Part shown: positions 9,293 through 17,423 of the stretch, piece by piece | Layout of the letters: each line of letters opens with the position of its first letter | How positions within the stretch are numbered: position 1 is the first letter of the stretch | DNA from: Bdellovibrionales bacterium | Lineage (GTDB): Bacteria; Bdellovibrionota; Bdellovibrionia; Bdellovibrionales; UBA1609 | Assembly (NCBI GenBank): GCA_020628165.1 | Contig: JAHDFM010000009.1 | Span: forward strand, 35,623 to 96,589 | DNA length: 60,967 bases | Reading direction: 5' to 3' | Translations under genes and position numbers: made by a program | Notes under the pieces: model-generated | What the model was told of the DNA's origin: nothing | The model's database searches: none | What the model saw: only the letters and a program-made list of their open reading frames with translations

Positions 9293-10729
9293 TTGTTGTA
9301 CGCGTTGTATTTTTTAAGCTCTCTCGCTCTCGGTTTTCTTTTGTTTCCTCAAGTCATAAAGTTTGCAAAAAAATTAAAGCTGATGTCTCCGACTGATTAT
9401 CGCAGAAAAAGTGAAACACCTCTCCTTGGGGGAGCGGTTGTTTATTTTATCATGGTGGCCGTCTCAACAATCATGTCTTGGGACGAAGTTCGCAATATTT
9501 TATTATGCTCGTTTCCTTTGGTTGGAATTTCGTTGATTGATGACGTTGTAGAGGTGAGTTCCAAGTTACGTGCTTTTTTTCAAGTGGCTTGCGTGTCTAC
9601 GTGGCTGTACTTAACTCCGCATGCAGAGCTCATTATTTCACATTACCCGATGTTACCAAGTTTTGTCATTTACCCACTGATTGTTTTTTGGGTGGTGGGT
9701 GTGATCAATGCCATCAATATGATTGATGGTATGGATTTAGAGGCCGGTGTTTTTTCAGCACTTGTTTGCTTGTCTTTAGCCATCATGTTTCGTGGACACG
9801 TAGAGAGTTACTTTTTATTCACTTTGCTAGGGGCACTGTGTGCTTTCATGTGGTTTAACAAGCCTCCCGCTAAAATTTATTTAGGTGATTGTGGTAGCGT
9901 TTTTCTTGGGTTCACTCTTGCTTTACTGAGTTTAAAATTGCCTTTGGTGAAGGGCGCTAGTTTTACTTATTTGTTTGTACCACTTCTGTTGTTTGCCTTT
10001 CCTGAAATTGATGCCATGCTGGCTATTTTTAGGCGACTTAAAAACTCTGGGTCTATTCTTTCACCTGATAAAGATCACTTGCATCATCGTCTGCAAAAAG
10101 TGGGTTTCAGTGTGAGAGGGGCTGTTGGAGTGGTTGCTGCCGTGATTTTTTACAGCTGTGTGACAGCACTTGCTAACTTTTACTTCAAAGGTGTTGTACA
10201 AATTTTAACGGTGAATTTTTTAGCGATCACCGGCTTAGTGATGGTTTTATTATCACTATATTTTGTAGAAAATAAAATGGTATCACAAGTGTCTAACATG
10301 AGTCAGAGTTTGATTCACAAGTTTTTAAAAAACGACAAGGCATTGCACGTAAACAAAGACAACTATTATGCTGTCATTTATGACTTGCTCCCATACTATA
10401 AAGAAATTCAGTTGCGCGGAATCAGTGAAGTGAATGACTTTGTTAAGAGTTTTTCAGAGTTTGTACGTAGCCATCATCAAGAGAGTTACTACCATACTTA
10501 TGGTTCTTATACGGTGATCGTTCTTTCAAATAAAAATTATGCACATGAGCTTAACAAACTAGACCTCATCAAGGAATACTATAAATTCTTAAGAGTGCAC
10601 AATGTTATGAAGAGTGAAAGTCCTATACCTTGGGGCATGACTTTCAGTTCTTACAAGTCAAAGGACGAGTGTGTGATCAAAAAATTTGGTATTTCTACAG
10701 AAAATCAAGATATAATCAAAGCTGCCTAA
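9293..10729 (+). CDS. WecA/TagO-type polyprenyl-phosphate sugar-1-P transferase
   Basis: 478 residues. The first about 320 are a multi-pass membrane enzyme of the MraY/WecA family. Visible motifs are SLIDDVVEVSSKLR (acidic DD loop), NAINMIDGMDLEAG, YLGDCGS and DKDHLHHRL (HxHH-type). It loads a HexNAc-1-phosphate onto undecaprenyl phosphate and so primes glycan synthesis. The last about 150 residues are a soluble extension not found in plain WecA; its pattern hints at a degenerate GGDEF fold. The start is TTG 9293, with AAGGA at 9282-9286 six bases upstream. Its stop overlaps the next ATG (TAATG). Confidence 0.85.
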   Translation: MLYALYFLSSLALGFLLFPQVIKFAKKLKLMSPTDYRRKSETPLLGGAVVYFIMVAVSTIMSWDEVRNILLCSFPLVGISLIDDVVEVSSKLRAFFQVACVSTWLYLTPHAELIISHYPMLPSFVIYPLIVFWVVGVINAINMIDGMDLEAGVFSALVCLSLAIMFRGHVESYFLFTLLGALCAFMWFNKPPAKIYLGDCGSVFLGFTLALLSLKLPLVKGASFTYLFVPLLLFAFPEIDAMLAIFRRLKNSGSILSPDKDHLHHRLQKVGFSVRGAVGVVAAVIFYSCVTALANFYFKGVVQILTVNFLAITGLVMVLLSLYFVENKMVSQVSNMSQSLIHKFLKNDKALHVNKDNYYAVIYDLLPYYKEIQLRGISEVNDFVKSFSEFVRSHHQESYYHTYGSYTVIVLSNKNYAHELNKLDLIKEYYKFLRVHNVMKSESPIPWGMTFSSYKSKDECVIKKFGISTENQDIIKAA

Positions 10730-11232
10730 TGCTTATTTTAAAAAAAATTTTACTCTTGTTCGCTAGTGTTTCTTTGATTCAAATTCCAATTGTAAATGCA
10801 GAAATTCCAGCAGTGGATGGTCCTAACACTCAAATACTTTCCGGTAGTGAATACTATGTTGGTAGTAAACTAGGTAAAACATTAATATCTGTAAAGCTTC
10901 TCAACGGTGTGACTCGTCCTGGTGTTTATCATGTGCCTGAAGGCACAAACCTTTCAGATCTCATCGCATATGCAGGTGGTGCAAATGACAACGCTAATTT
11001 AGATGAGATTATAGTTAAGCGCATTTTTGAAAAAGAAATCAAAAACTACGAAGTGGACTTAGAAAAGATCTTTGCGTCCACATCAAGTGTTCCAGAGCTT
11101 GCTAACAACGACTCAATATACATTGATACAGATATAAAACTCGATCAAACACTTAGGTGGGTCTCGATCATTTCTGGAGTGTTGACCATTGCTCTTACAG
11201 CTTTTCTTATTTCAGATAGAAATGATGACTAA
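10729..11232 (+). CDS. SLBB-domain secreted protein
   Basis: 167 residues from the ATG that overlaps the preceding stop. A signal peptide covers residues 1-about 24 (ends VNAE). Residues about 45-130 form an SLBB domain: VKLLNGVTRPGVYHVPEGTN, then LIAYAGGANDNANLDEIIV. One membrane helix near 143-160 is followed by a short basic-acidic tail. SLBB domains are the soluble ring modules of Wza-type polysaccharide exporters. Here the domain stands alone and lacks the N-terminal polysaccharide-export domain. It is probably an accessory of the glycan export pathway started by the WecA-like gene. The frame is also open upstream of this start, but that part overlaps the previous gene and lacks a signal peptide. 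Confidence 0.75.
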   Translation: MLILKKILLLFASVSLIQIPIVNAEIPAVDGPNTQILSGSEYYVGSKLGKTLISVKLLNGVTRPGVYHVPEGTNLSDLIAYAGGANDNANLDEIIVKRIFEKEIKNYEVDLEKIFASTSSVPELANNDSIYIDTDIKLDQTLRWVSIISGVLTIALTAFLISDRNDD

Positions 11233-11397
11233 GGAACTGTTTCATTTTTAGAATTCTCTATGTGATGCGCATAACTAATAGTTATAAGTGTCTAATGACT
11301 TGACGTAGCTAAAACCTCTTCCAATACAGTGACTTTAGAACTGGCCCTAAAATTGCTCATATCAATGAGTATATTAAAAATGTGTGGGGAGAATAAG

Positions 11398-12048
11398 ATG
11401 AAAAAAGTTTTAGTAGTTATGATTTGTGTATTAGGTTTGATGACCACTGCATGTGATGAAAATGAGTTTAATACAGGGGACTTAAATTCAACCATTGAGA
11501 GTTTAAATGCATCACTCGATGAAGCCGCAAACAATGAGGAAGCAGAAGAAGCTCTCGCAGAAGATGCCGAAGAAGTTGCTAGCGAAGAGATGACCATGGA
11601 AGAACTTATTGAAATAGCTGAAGAAGTTATTGTCGAAGAAAATGACATTGAAGAGGTCGTTAACGAAATGGACAAAGAAGATATTGTTGAAGCTGTTGAG
11701 ACCATTAAAGATACGATGGAACAAGACGAGATGGTAAAGACCTATAGCTGTTCATGTAAAAAGAAAAGACAAAAGATGGCGAAAAGTAAAATGAAAGAAC
11801 GCTCAATTGCATCTGAAAAGAACAAAGAGAAAATGGATAAGAAATACGTTGGAAAGAAAAAACGAAGACTTTATGCGAAAAATAAAAGACAAAAAGTCAA
11901 AAAGGTGATGATCTGTCATGTACCAAAAGGTAATCCAGCAGCTGCCAAAACTCTTTGTCTCCCTCAGGCTGCTTTAAAAGCACATATTGCTGGCATGAAA
12001 GAAAACTCAGCTATGGGCTATATGGGACCTTGTAAAGAGGATATGTAG
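11398..12048 (+). CDS. Charge-segregated lipoprotein with CHxPxGNP motif
   Basis: 216 residues. A lipoprotein signal peptide ends at LMTTAC. The next about 95 residues are strongly acidic (rich in Glu and Asp, with Ala) and probably helical. Then comes CSCKKKR and about 65 strongly basic residues. The last about 45 residues carry ICHVPKGNPAAAKTLC followed by A-L-K-A-H-I-A-G and G-P-C. That motif strongly recalls the short C-H-I-P-P-G-N-P…A-H-T-I…A-x-x-A-H-L…G-D…G-x-C module at the ends of many secreted bacterial proteins. The Shine-Dalgarno GGGGAG (11386-11391) fixes ATG 11398. Function is unknown. Confidence 0.8.
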   Translation: MKKVLVVMICVLGLMTTACDENEFNTGDLNSTIESLNASLDEAANNEEAEEALAEDAEEVASEEMTMEELIEIAEEVIVEENDIEEVVNEMDKEDIVEAVETIKDTMEQDEMVKTYSCSCKKKRQKMAKSKMKERSIASEKNKEKMDKKYVGKKKRRLYAKNKRQKVKKVMICHVPKGNPAAAKTLCLPQAALKAHIAGMKENSAMGYMGPCKEDM

Positions 12049-12107
12049 TTGTCTTTTATAAGACTTAAAAAAATATGAAATTAAATTTTAGTTGAATCAA
12101 TTAAAGT

Positions 12108-12156
12108 AACTCAAAGACTCCTGTTTTAAAAAATCTAGGAGCTTTGAGTTTAGCTT
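12108..12156. terminator. Bidirectional hairpin terminator
   Basis: AACTCAAAG.CTCCT (12109-12122) pairs with AGGAG.CTTTGAGTT (12137-12150). It lies between two convergent genes, with T-rich sequence after it on the plus strand and short T-tracts on the minus strand. Confidence 0.6.
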
Positions 12157-12163
12157 CTTTTGT

Positions 12164-13810
12164 TTACATAGTTTTATAATCAGGGCCTGAACCACCTTCA
12201 CGTGGTTGCCAGCGCGGACCTAAAACGTCTGTGGCTTTGCAGTCAACACAGTTGGGTGCATTGACTATGAGCTTGCCTTCGTCACTCACTTCATAAACGC
12301 CCGCAGGGCAAAGAGCCGCATAGTGTTCCGCCATTTCTTTTGATATGTCTTCGCCAACGGTTAAGTGTTGAGGGATGTCATCTCTTGTCTTGTTTCCAGA
12401 GAGGTAAACAGCGTCCACTTTGCTTAAGCCTAAATTCTTTTCAAGAGCCTTTCCGGTGGTTTTTTCTTCCATGGCGTCTTCCTCGTGATCGTTGCCGACA
12501 CCAGGAAAAGATCCACCTGTGAGAGTCATAAGACCAGCTTTAAGGCCACCCAAGTAAAATCCAGATTTAAAAGCGTGTCTCATGTTTTTTACTTTTTTGA
12601 GATCAGAAAATATATAGCTGCTTTTGATGTCGCTGTCGTAGCTACTTAAAGTAGAAGCTGAGGTGTCTTTGGCTTTAAGTGCTTTAAAGGCTGTGCGGGC
12701 AGCTAAAATACCTGAGTGCATGGCGTAGTGAATGCCCTTCAGTGCAGGCACGTTGACAAAGCCAACACAGTCACCAGCAAAAAGAACTCCATCGCCGTGA
12801 AGTCGCTCAGGCAAAGCCTCTAAGCCTCCTTCAGGAATGGTTTTAGCGCCCCATTCAACAAGCTCACCACCGTCGAGGTACTCTTTGAAAAGTGGATGCG
12901 TTTTTAATTTTTGCAAGAGAACGTGAACGTCTAAATTGTGATCTTTGTAATCGAGCCCAGCAACCAAGCCCAGTGAAACCAAGTTGTCGCCCATAGGGTA
13001 CATCCAGCTGCCGCCAAAACAGTCTTTAGGCAAAGGGTGACCGAGAGTGTGAATCACAGAGTCGGGTTGTTTTTTAGTTTTCCAAAGCTCTTTTACTCCG
13101 AGGGCAAAGATTTGTGGGCGGTTAGAAGAAACTTTCTGCCAGTCAAAATAAGCTTGGCTCAGAGGCCCGCGAGTGCCCTCAGTCATCACAGTTATATCGG
13201 CCGTGATGTCAGTTCCAGGCATGAACTGACCGCCTTCAGAACCGTCTCTGTTGAGTCCCATAGGGGTGGTCTTAACACCCTTGACGGCGTTACCTTCTTT
13301 TAAAATTTTATCAGCAGGGAAGTTGTTAAAAATATTCACACCAAGCCCTTCGGCTTTTTCACCCAGCCAGCGAACGACTTCACAGATAGATGCTACGTAA
13401 TTACCATTGTTATGCATAGTAGGCGGTGTTGGAAGTTTTACTTTGCCAGACTCAGTTAAATAGTAAACAGAGTCTTTTTTGACTGGAGTCCTTAGTGGGA
13501 AATCACTCATTGAGAGTTCGGGGAAAAGTTCTTTAAGAGCGCGCGGGTTGAGAACAGCGCCTGATAAACTGTGTCCGCCTAGGTTCTCAGCTTTTTCTAG
13601 AACAGCAATTTCAATGTCACCGAGATCGCCACCAGCTTCATTGTCTTTTTTCACAAGGCGTGCGAGTTCAATGGCGCCACTTAAACCCGCCGGGCCACCA
13701 CCAACAAAAACAACATTCATGGGAACACATTCATCATGCTCTTTAAAATCAACAATCAGGTCATCAACATTCAACTTAGCCTGCGCCTTACCAGGTACAA
13801 TAACTCCCAT
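12164..13810 (-). CDS. Electron transfer flavoprotein-ubiquinone oxidoreductase
   Basis: 548 residues. It has an FAD-binding motif GGGPAG near the N-terminus, an ETF-QO central region (GHPLPKDCFGGSWMYPM, then GCVGFVNVPALKGIHYAM-like text) and a C-terminal ferredoxin-like part. It passes electrons from electron-transfer flavoprotein to the quinone pool at the inner membrane, linking beta-oxidation to respiration. The cluster region reads CPAGVYE, then NCVDCKATD. The usual motif is N-C-x-H-C-K-T-C-D, so the fourth cysteine is absent. The start is ATG 13810, with GGGAGG at 13815-13820; the open frame continues to a TTG at 13822, but that lies upstream of the ribosome-binding site. A REP copy begins at 13821, just behind it. 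Confidence 0.9.
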   Translation of the reverse strand: MGVIVPGKAQAKLNVDDLIVDFKEHDECVPMNVVFVGGGPAGLSGAIELARLVKKDNEAGGDLGDIEIAVLEKAENLGGHSLSGAVLNPRALKELFPELSMSDFPLRTPVKKDSVYYLTESGKVKLPTPPTMHNNGNYVASICEVVRWLGEKAEGLGVNIFNNFPADKILKEGNAVKGVKTTPMGLNRDGSEGGQFMPGTDITADITVMTEGTRGPLSQAYFDWQKVSSNRPQIFALGVKELWKTKKQPDSVIHTLGHPLPKDCFGGSWMYPMGDNLVSLGLVAGLDYKDHNLDVHVLLQKLKTHPLFKEYLDGGELVEWGAKTIPEGGLEALPERLHGDGVLFAGDCVGFVNVPALKGIHYAMHSGILAARTAFKALKAKDTSASTLSSYDSDIKSSYIFSDLKKVKNMRHAFKSGFYLGGLKAGLMTLTGGSFPGVGNDHEEDAMEEKTTGKALEKNLGLSKVDAVYLSGNKTRDDIPQHLTVGEDISKEMAEHYAALCPAGVYEVSDEGKLIVNAPNCVDCKATDVLGPRWQPREGGSGPDYKTM

Positions 13811-13820
13811 ATCTCCTCCC

Positions 13821-13858
13821 AAAGGTGGTCCGCACTTTTTTGCGAAACGTAGCGTTAT
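13821..13858 (+). repeat. REP element, left copy of the RAYT unit
   Basis: Reads AAAGGTGGTCCGCAC, then TTTTTTGCGAAACG and TAGCGTTATT, with an internal CGCA/TGCG hairpin. An inverted copy at 14529-14564 and two direct copies at 26367-26457 share the same core. It touches the ribosome-binding site of the ETF-QO gene. Confidence 0.85.
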
Positions 13859-13891
13859 TCTGTGGCATAAAAATTGTATCTACAAACAACT

Positions 13892-14521
13892 ATGCCAAGA
13901 AAAAAAATGATTTATACTCACGAATATCCTTATCATATTACTGCGCGAACTAACAATAAAGAACGGTATCCGTTGCCGCTAGACGATATGTGGACAATTT
14001 ATTGCTCATATTTGAATAAGCTTATTTGTAAATATAAGTTTCGAGTTTATTGTTTTGTCATGATGAAAAACCATTATCATATGTTGGCGTCTTTTGATCC
14101 AAGGTTTCCAATTTATAGGATTATGGCAGAGTTTCAAACGTCCGTATCTCGAACAGTGAACTCAGTTTCAGGCAAAATAAATCACTTATATGGCGGTCCT
14201 TATTTTGGCTCCTTGATCACCACTCCAGAATACTTTTACATCGCCTATAAATATATTTTGCAAAACCCAGTAAGGTCGGGGGCTGTCAAAAATGTTGAGC
14301 AATACAGCTGGAGCACTTTGAAAAATAAAACAATATACTTATCACAAGAGTGCACAGTGTTGTCACATCTAGTACCTAGGGAGCAGGGTGAGCTATTAAT
14401 GTACTTAAATGAAACTTACAGCAATGATGAGGTCACAGAGCTTAGGCGCGCAACTCTAAAACCAAAATTCAACTTTGATTTCAGAATCAAAAAAGAAGTG
14501 CGAAAAAAGCTTTTGTTATAG
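13892..14521 (+). CDS. REP-associated tyrosine transposase (RAYT, IS200-like Y1)
   Basis: 209 residues starting MPRKK, the usual start for this family; a TTG 18 bases upstream is possible but less likely. The HUH metal site is N-H-Y-H (His61 and His63). The likely nucleophile is Tyr121 in YILQNPVR. It also has the Y-P-Y-H-I-T-A-R-T-N-N opening typical of RAYTs. These enzymes cut single-stranded REP DNA. The gene lies between two inverted REP copies and is divergent from the ETF-QO gene. No strong Shine-Dalgarno is visible, which would keep expression low. It appears intact. Confidence 0.9.
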   Translation: MPRKKMIYTHEYPYHITARTNNKERYPLPLDDMWTIYCSYLNKLICKYKFRVYCFVMMKNHYHMLASFDPRFPIYRIMAEFQTSVSRTVNSVSGKINHLYGGPYFGSLITTPEYFYIAYKYILQNPVRSGAVKNVEQYSWSTLKNKTIYLSQECTVLSHLVPREQGELLMYLNETYSNDEVTELRRATLKPKFNFDFRIKKEVRKKLLL

Positions 14522-14528
14522 GTTTAGC

Positions 14529-14564
14529 AACGCGATGTTTCGCAGAAAAGTACGGACCACCTTT
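14529..14564 (-). repeat. REP element, inverted right copy
   Basis: Read on the minus strand it is AAAGGTGGTCCGTAC, then TTTTCTGCGAAACAT and CGCGTT, matching the left copy at 13821 in opposite orientation. It starts eight bases after the RAYT stop. Confidence 0.85.
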
Positions 14565-14576
14565 ATGTAAGGGGTA

Positions 14577-14615
14577 TAAAAAAACCAGAAGGTTTTTGGC
14601 CTTCTGGTTTTTGTT
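14577..14615. terminator. Bidirectional intrinsic terminator
   Basis: AAAACCAGAAGG (14581-14592) and CCTTCTGGTTTT (14600-14611) form a perfect stem with a 7-base loop. T-runs follow on both strands. It serves the RAYT gene and the convergent barrel gene. Confidence 0.85.
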
Positions 14616-14637
14616 GATTCTTATTTTTTTATTTAAA

Positions 14638-15588
14638 TTAGAATTCTTTTCTGACTGCGAATTCCATTGCGTATGAGCCTGAAGTGCCTTCAATGTCGAT
14701 AGCTTCATTGCCTGGGATGAAAACTGTTGGGTAATCACCTAACACATTGTAAGAGAACTTAGGCAAGAACTTAAGGTTCATCTTGCTGCAACCACATCCG
14801 ACGGCACCATAGAGACTTAAAGTGATTCTCTCTATTTCTGATCCAGCGTCATTGCCGTTAGCATCTTCGTCGAAAGCTTTTTGTAAGTATCTTGCTGAAA
14901 AACCTAAGATAGACTTGTCAGAAAGTGCATTTTCAAAGAAAGCAGTTGCCATAATTGTGTCACCAATTTCAGTTTCAAGATCAGGTGCGCCACTGTCAAA
15001 CTCAGTCGTTTTCTCAGTTGAGAACATGTACTCAAGCTTTAAACCGTAGTTCATTCCGTCTCTCTTGCCGAAGCTCATTCCTAAGTATGGAGTGAAGTTG
15101 TGGTGACCTAGAGCTCTGTTTGATTTACCTAATTCATCTCTTTCTTCAGCAGCAAAAGAAAGGTCAGCGTCTAAACCATAGTACAAAGTACCAAAGCTAA
15201 GGCCGTAGTTGCCCTTGAAAAAGACATCAATGTTTCTCAAACCAGAACCAGCTTGAATGCTTTGTCCAGGTCCACCAGATCCAGCGCTACCAGCGTTGTC
15301 CCAAGAAACTGAAGAAAAGTTAAAGCCAAGTCCAGCACTGAACATATCAGTGAAGCCACGCTCGTAGTTTAATGAAAAAGTATGACCTTTTGTGTACGGG
15401 TACTTTGCAGGTTGACCTAATGGAGCCGCTTCATCTGGATTGCTAAACTTAAATCCACCAACTTCGTACTTCCAACCAGCGTTAACGATGTTGCCGCCGC
15501 CATGGGCTTGGTAAAATGTTTCACTGTGGTGTCCAGCGTAACTATAGCTAGCTCCAAAAGCCAGTAATATAATTGATAAAAGTTTCAT
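14638..15588 (-). CDS. Outer-membrane beta-barrel protein
   Basis: 316 residues with a cleavable signal peptide (about 1-18, ending YSYAG). The rest alternates polar and hydrophobic residues in barrel-strand style and is rich in Gly and aromatic residues. It ends in a C-terminal Phe (AVRKEF), the classical recognition signal for barrel insertion. A pair of cysteines (V-G-C-G-C-S-K) lies near residue 258. I do not recognise a specific family. AGGAG seven bases before ATG 15588 supports the start. It is transcribed alone between a terminator and its own upstream region. Confidence 0.7.
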   Translation of the reverse strand: MKLLSIILLAFGASYSYAGHHSETFYQAHGGGNIVNAGWKYEVGGFKFSNPDEAAPLGQPAKYPYTKGHTFSLNYERGFTDMFSAGLGFNFSSVSWDNAGSAGSGGPGQSIQAGSGLRNIDVFFKGNYGLSFGTLYYGLDADLSFAAEERDELGKSNRALGHHNFTPYLGMSFGKRDGMNYGLKLEYMFSTEKTTEFDSGAPDLETEIGDTIMATAFFENALSDKSILGFSARYLQKAFDEDANGNDAGSEIERITLSLYGAVGCGCSKMNLKFLPKFSYNVLGDYPTVFIPGNEAIDIEGTSGSYAMEFAVRKEF

Positions 15589-15956
15589 ATGTTTTCTCCT
15601 CGTTTGTTACATATTTTTTATCTTAATTTTTGTTTACTCTTCGATCGTAAAGGGCTTTTTTGAGGAAGTCGACTAAAGTTTTATATCTAAAATTAAGAGT
15701 GTTGCTTTTTGTATGCTAAAACTGAATGAAAAATAGGCAGAATTTATGGGGAGTTTTATCTTCTAGGCACTTACTGTAAAAAATAGCTGAAACTACTGAA
15801 AATAGAGGGCTTTATTAAACAAAATTAATATACAAAGATGTAACATAACTTTTTATGGCTACAGTTATTTACCATTAAAGGCCCTGTAAAGCACTGCAGC
15901 AAATCACAACTAAATGAAAATAGCCACAGCATAGAACTTATTATTCAACTTAGAAT
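15589..15956. other. Intergenic region without a gene
   Basis: 368 AT-rich bases between two minus-strand genes. They must hold the promoter of the barrel gene and the end of the ten-gene operon. I see no clear hairpin with a T-run, no ORF with a ribosome-binding site and no repeat. Confidence 0.4.
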
Positions 15957-17423
15957 TTAAAAACGGTTGCTATCAGTTAAGCCATCAAACTCAACGCGAA
16001 ACTTTTTACCTTGCTCGTAAACATAAGCATCTTTTGGAATGATGATCTGAGTGTAACTTTCAGGAGAAAAATTAAAGTTCACTTCGACCTCATCATTGGG
16101 TGAGCCATAGTAAACTTTTAGAGTGTCAGAGTCGTAAGCTGTGTTGATACGAATGCTCACTTGTTTTTGCTCAAGAGTTCTTTCGCGAATGCTTAAACCA
16201 ACAGAGGCTAAATCAGAACCAAAGTCATCACTGCAAATACTATTAATTTGTCCACCAGATAGATTGATGAGCTCTTCAATTTTTGTGGGTTTATTTTTTC
16301 TTTCACCATTCACTTTGATTCCTGGGTCCCGATTTTTTCTGACCATTTTGTAGGTGTCTTCGCCATCAACGTATTTTGGATTTTTATCTCCATCAATGCC
16401 TTTGTGGCCATTTATATATTCAGGCTCCAAAATGAAGTGTCCATTTTGATCGAGAGCACGCACAAAGCACTCATCGCGATCACTCTCGTAGAGAGCGCCA
16501 TGAACCACCACTTTTTCTGGATCGTTGTTCATAAATTTAACAAGCTTTGTGTGCATTTGCTCTGCACTGATGTTGTGGACATTGTGGAGATCGTCCTCAG
16601 AGTCAGTGATGACAAATACAGCCAGTTGATTGGCTTTGTTACTTGGAAAACCATTATTTTTTGCAATGGTTTCTTCTTTTAACATATGCTCTATGACGGT
16701 AAAAAATTCTTCATTGTTAGGGCTTGGGCCGTACAAGATTCTTTCTTTCTCTGGTGTGTTGTTTGTTGAGTAAGGAGTGTATTTTACAAACTCACGTCCT
16801 TGTTTTTTTAAACTTTCATCGGACGTGAATTGGTGCAATTGATAAACGTTTCTTAATTGACCATCGCTATTTGGTAAATATTCGTACTGATGAATCTCTG
16901 CTTGGACTTTTAGAGTGTTTTTTAATGTGTCGTAAAGTTCATTCATATCGTTGGTCATGTTCCAGCTAACATAGGATGGAAGATCCGTACGAACTCTTCC
17001 GTTAACGATCACGGGCTTAAGCTCGCCTTTGATCAACTGAAAGTCTAAATTGGGCCAATTGGCTTTTCGGTGAAAACGTTTATTGCTGTCTTGTTGTTTT
17101 AGGTAAGCAAAGTGCTTGGAGTCCCATGCTGTGACCACGCCAATTCTAAAATGCACATCGACATTATTTTCGTCGATGAATTCGGCTGCAAATAAGTCAA
17201 TATTGGCGTGAACTTCTTTAATGATAGATGCCATACTAGAAGAAGGGTCTATGATAAATATGATGTCAACATTGTGATTGGGCTCATGCACGACCACTTG
17301 GCCTTCACCTTGTGCCGTTAATTTAGATGCTTCTTCGGGAGTGGTGTACTTGTCTCTGTTTTCAGGCTTACAGGCCGTGAATAAAACACTTATGAGCAGT
17401 AAGGAAAGTATAGATTTTATCAT
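15957..17423 (-). CDS. VWA-domain lipoprotein, last gene of the motor operon
   Basis: 488 residues. A lipoprotein signal peptide ends at SVLFTAC (Cys18). A von Willebrand A domain starts near 52 (NVDIIFIIDPSSSM) with a complete MIDAS D-x-S-x-S at Asp59, Ser61 and Ser63, so divalent-metal binding is likely. The VWA fold continues through GVVTAWDSKHFAY and VFVITDSEDD. A C-terminal beta-rich domain of about 120 residues follows. Its ATG overlaps the previous stop (ATGA), with GAGGG eight bases upstream. A VWA protein ending a TolQR/TPR/AgmX operon suggests an envelope-anchored adhesion or regulatory part; this is inferred. Confidence 0.8.
   Translation of the reverse strand: MIKSILSLLLISVLFTACKPENRDKYTTPEEASKLTAQGEGQVVVHEPNHNVDIIFIIDPSSSMASIIKEVHANIDLFAAEFIDENNVDVHFRIGVVTAWDSKHFAYLKQQDSNKRFHRKANWPNLDFQLIKGELKPVIVNGRVRTDLPSYVSWNMTNDMNELYDTLKNTLKVQAEIHQYEYLPNSDGQLRNVYQLHQFTSDESLKKQGREFVKYTPYSTNNTPEKERILYGPSPNNEEFFTVIEHMLKEETIAKNNGFPSNKANQLAVFVITDSEDDLHNVHNISAEQMHTKLVKFMNNDPEKVVVHGALYESDRDECFVRALDQNGHFILEPEYINGHKGIDGDKNPKYVDGEDTYKMVRKNRDPGIKVNGERKNKPTKIEELINLSGGQINSICSDDFGSDLASVGLSIRERTLEQKQVSIRINTAYDSDTLKVYYGSPNDEVEVNFNFSPESYTQIIIPKDAYVYEQGKKFRVEFDGLTDSNRF

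Larger units (their letters stand above)
13821..14564 (+). mobile_element. RAYT transposase unit with inverted REP ends
   Basis: A single-gene unit: a REP at 13821-13858, the RAYT gene at 13892-14521, then an inverted REP at 14529-14564. The ends match over about 36 bases with five differences. This matches the organisation known for REP-associated tyrosine transposases, which mobilise their REPs rather than behaving as a classical insertion sequence. Confidence 0.75.

Noticed and set aside
11292-11705. Long Ser-rich open frame on the minus strand opposite the acidic lipoprotein
   Set aside because: It is the antisense reading of GAA/GAT-type codons, which yields Ser and Phe runs. It has no ribosome-binding site, and the plus-strand gene has a clear signal peptide and start.
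14487-14738. Minus-strand ORF across the REP and terminator after the RAYT gene
   Set aside because: It spans a bidirectional terminator and a REP, has no ribosome-binding site, and overlaps the barrel gene in another frame.
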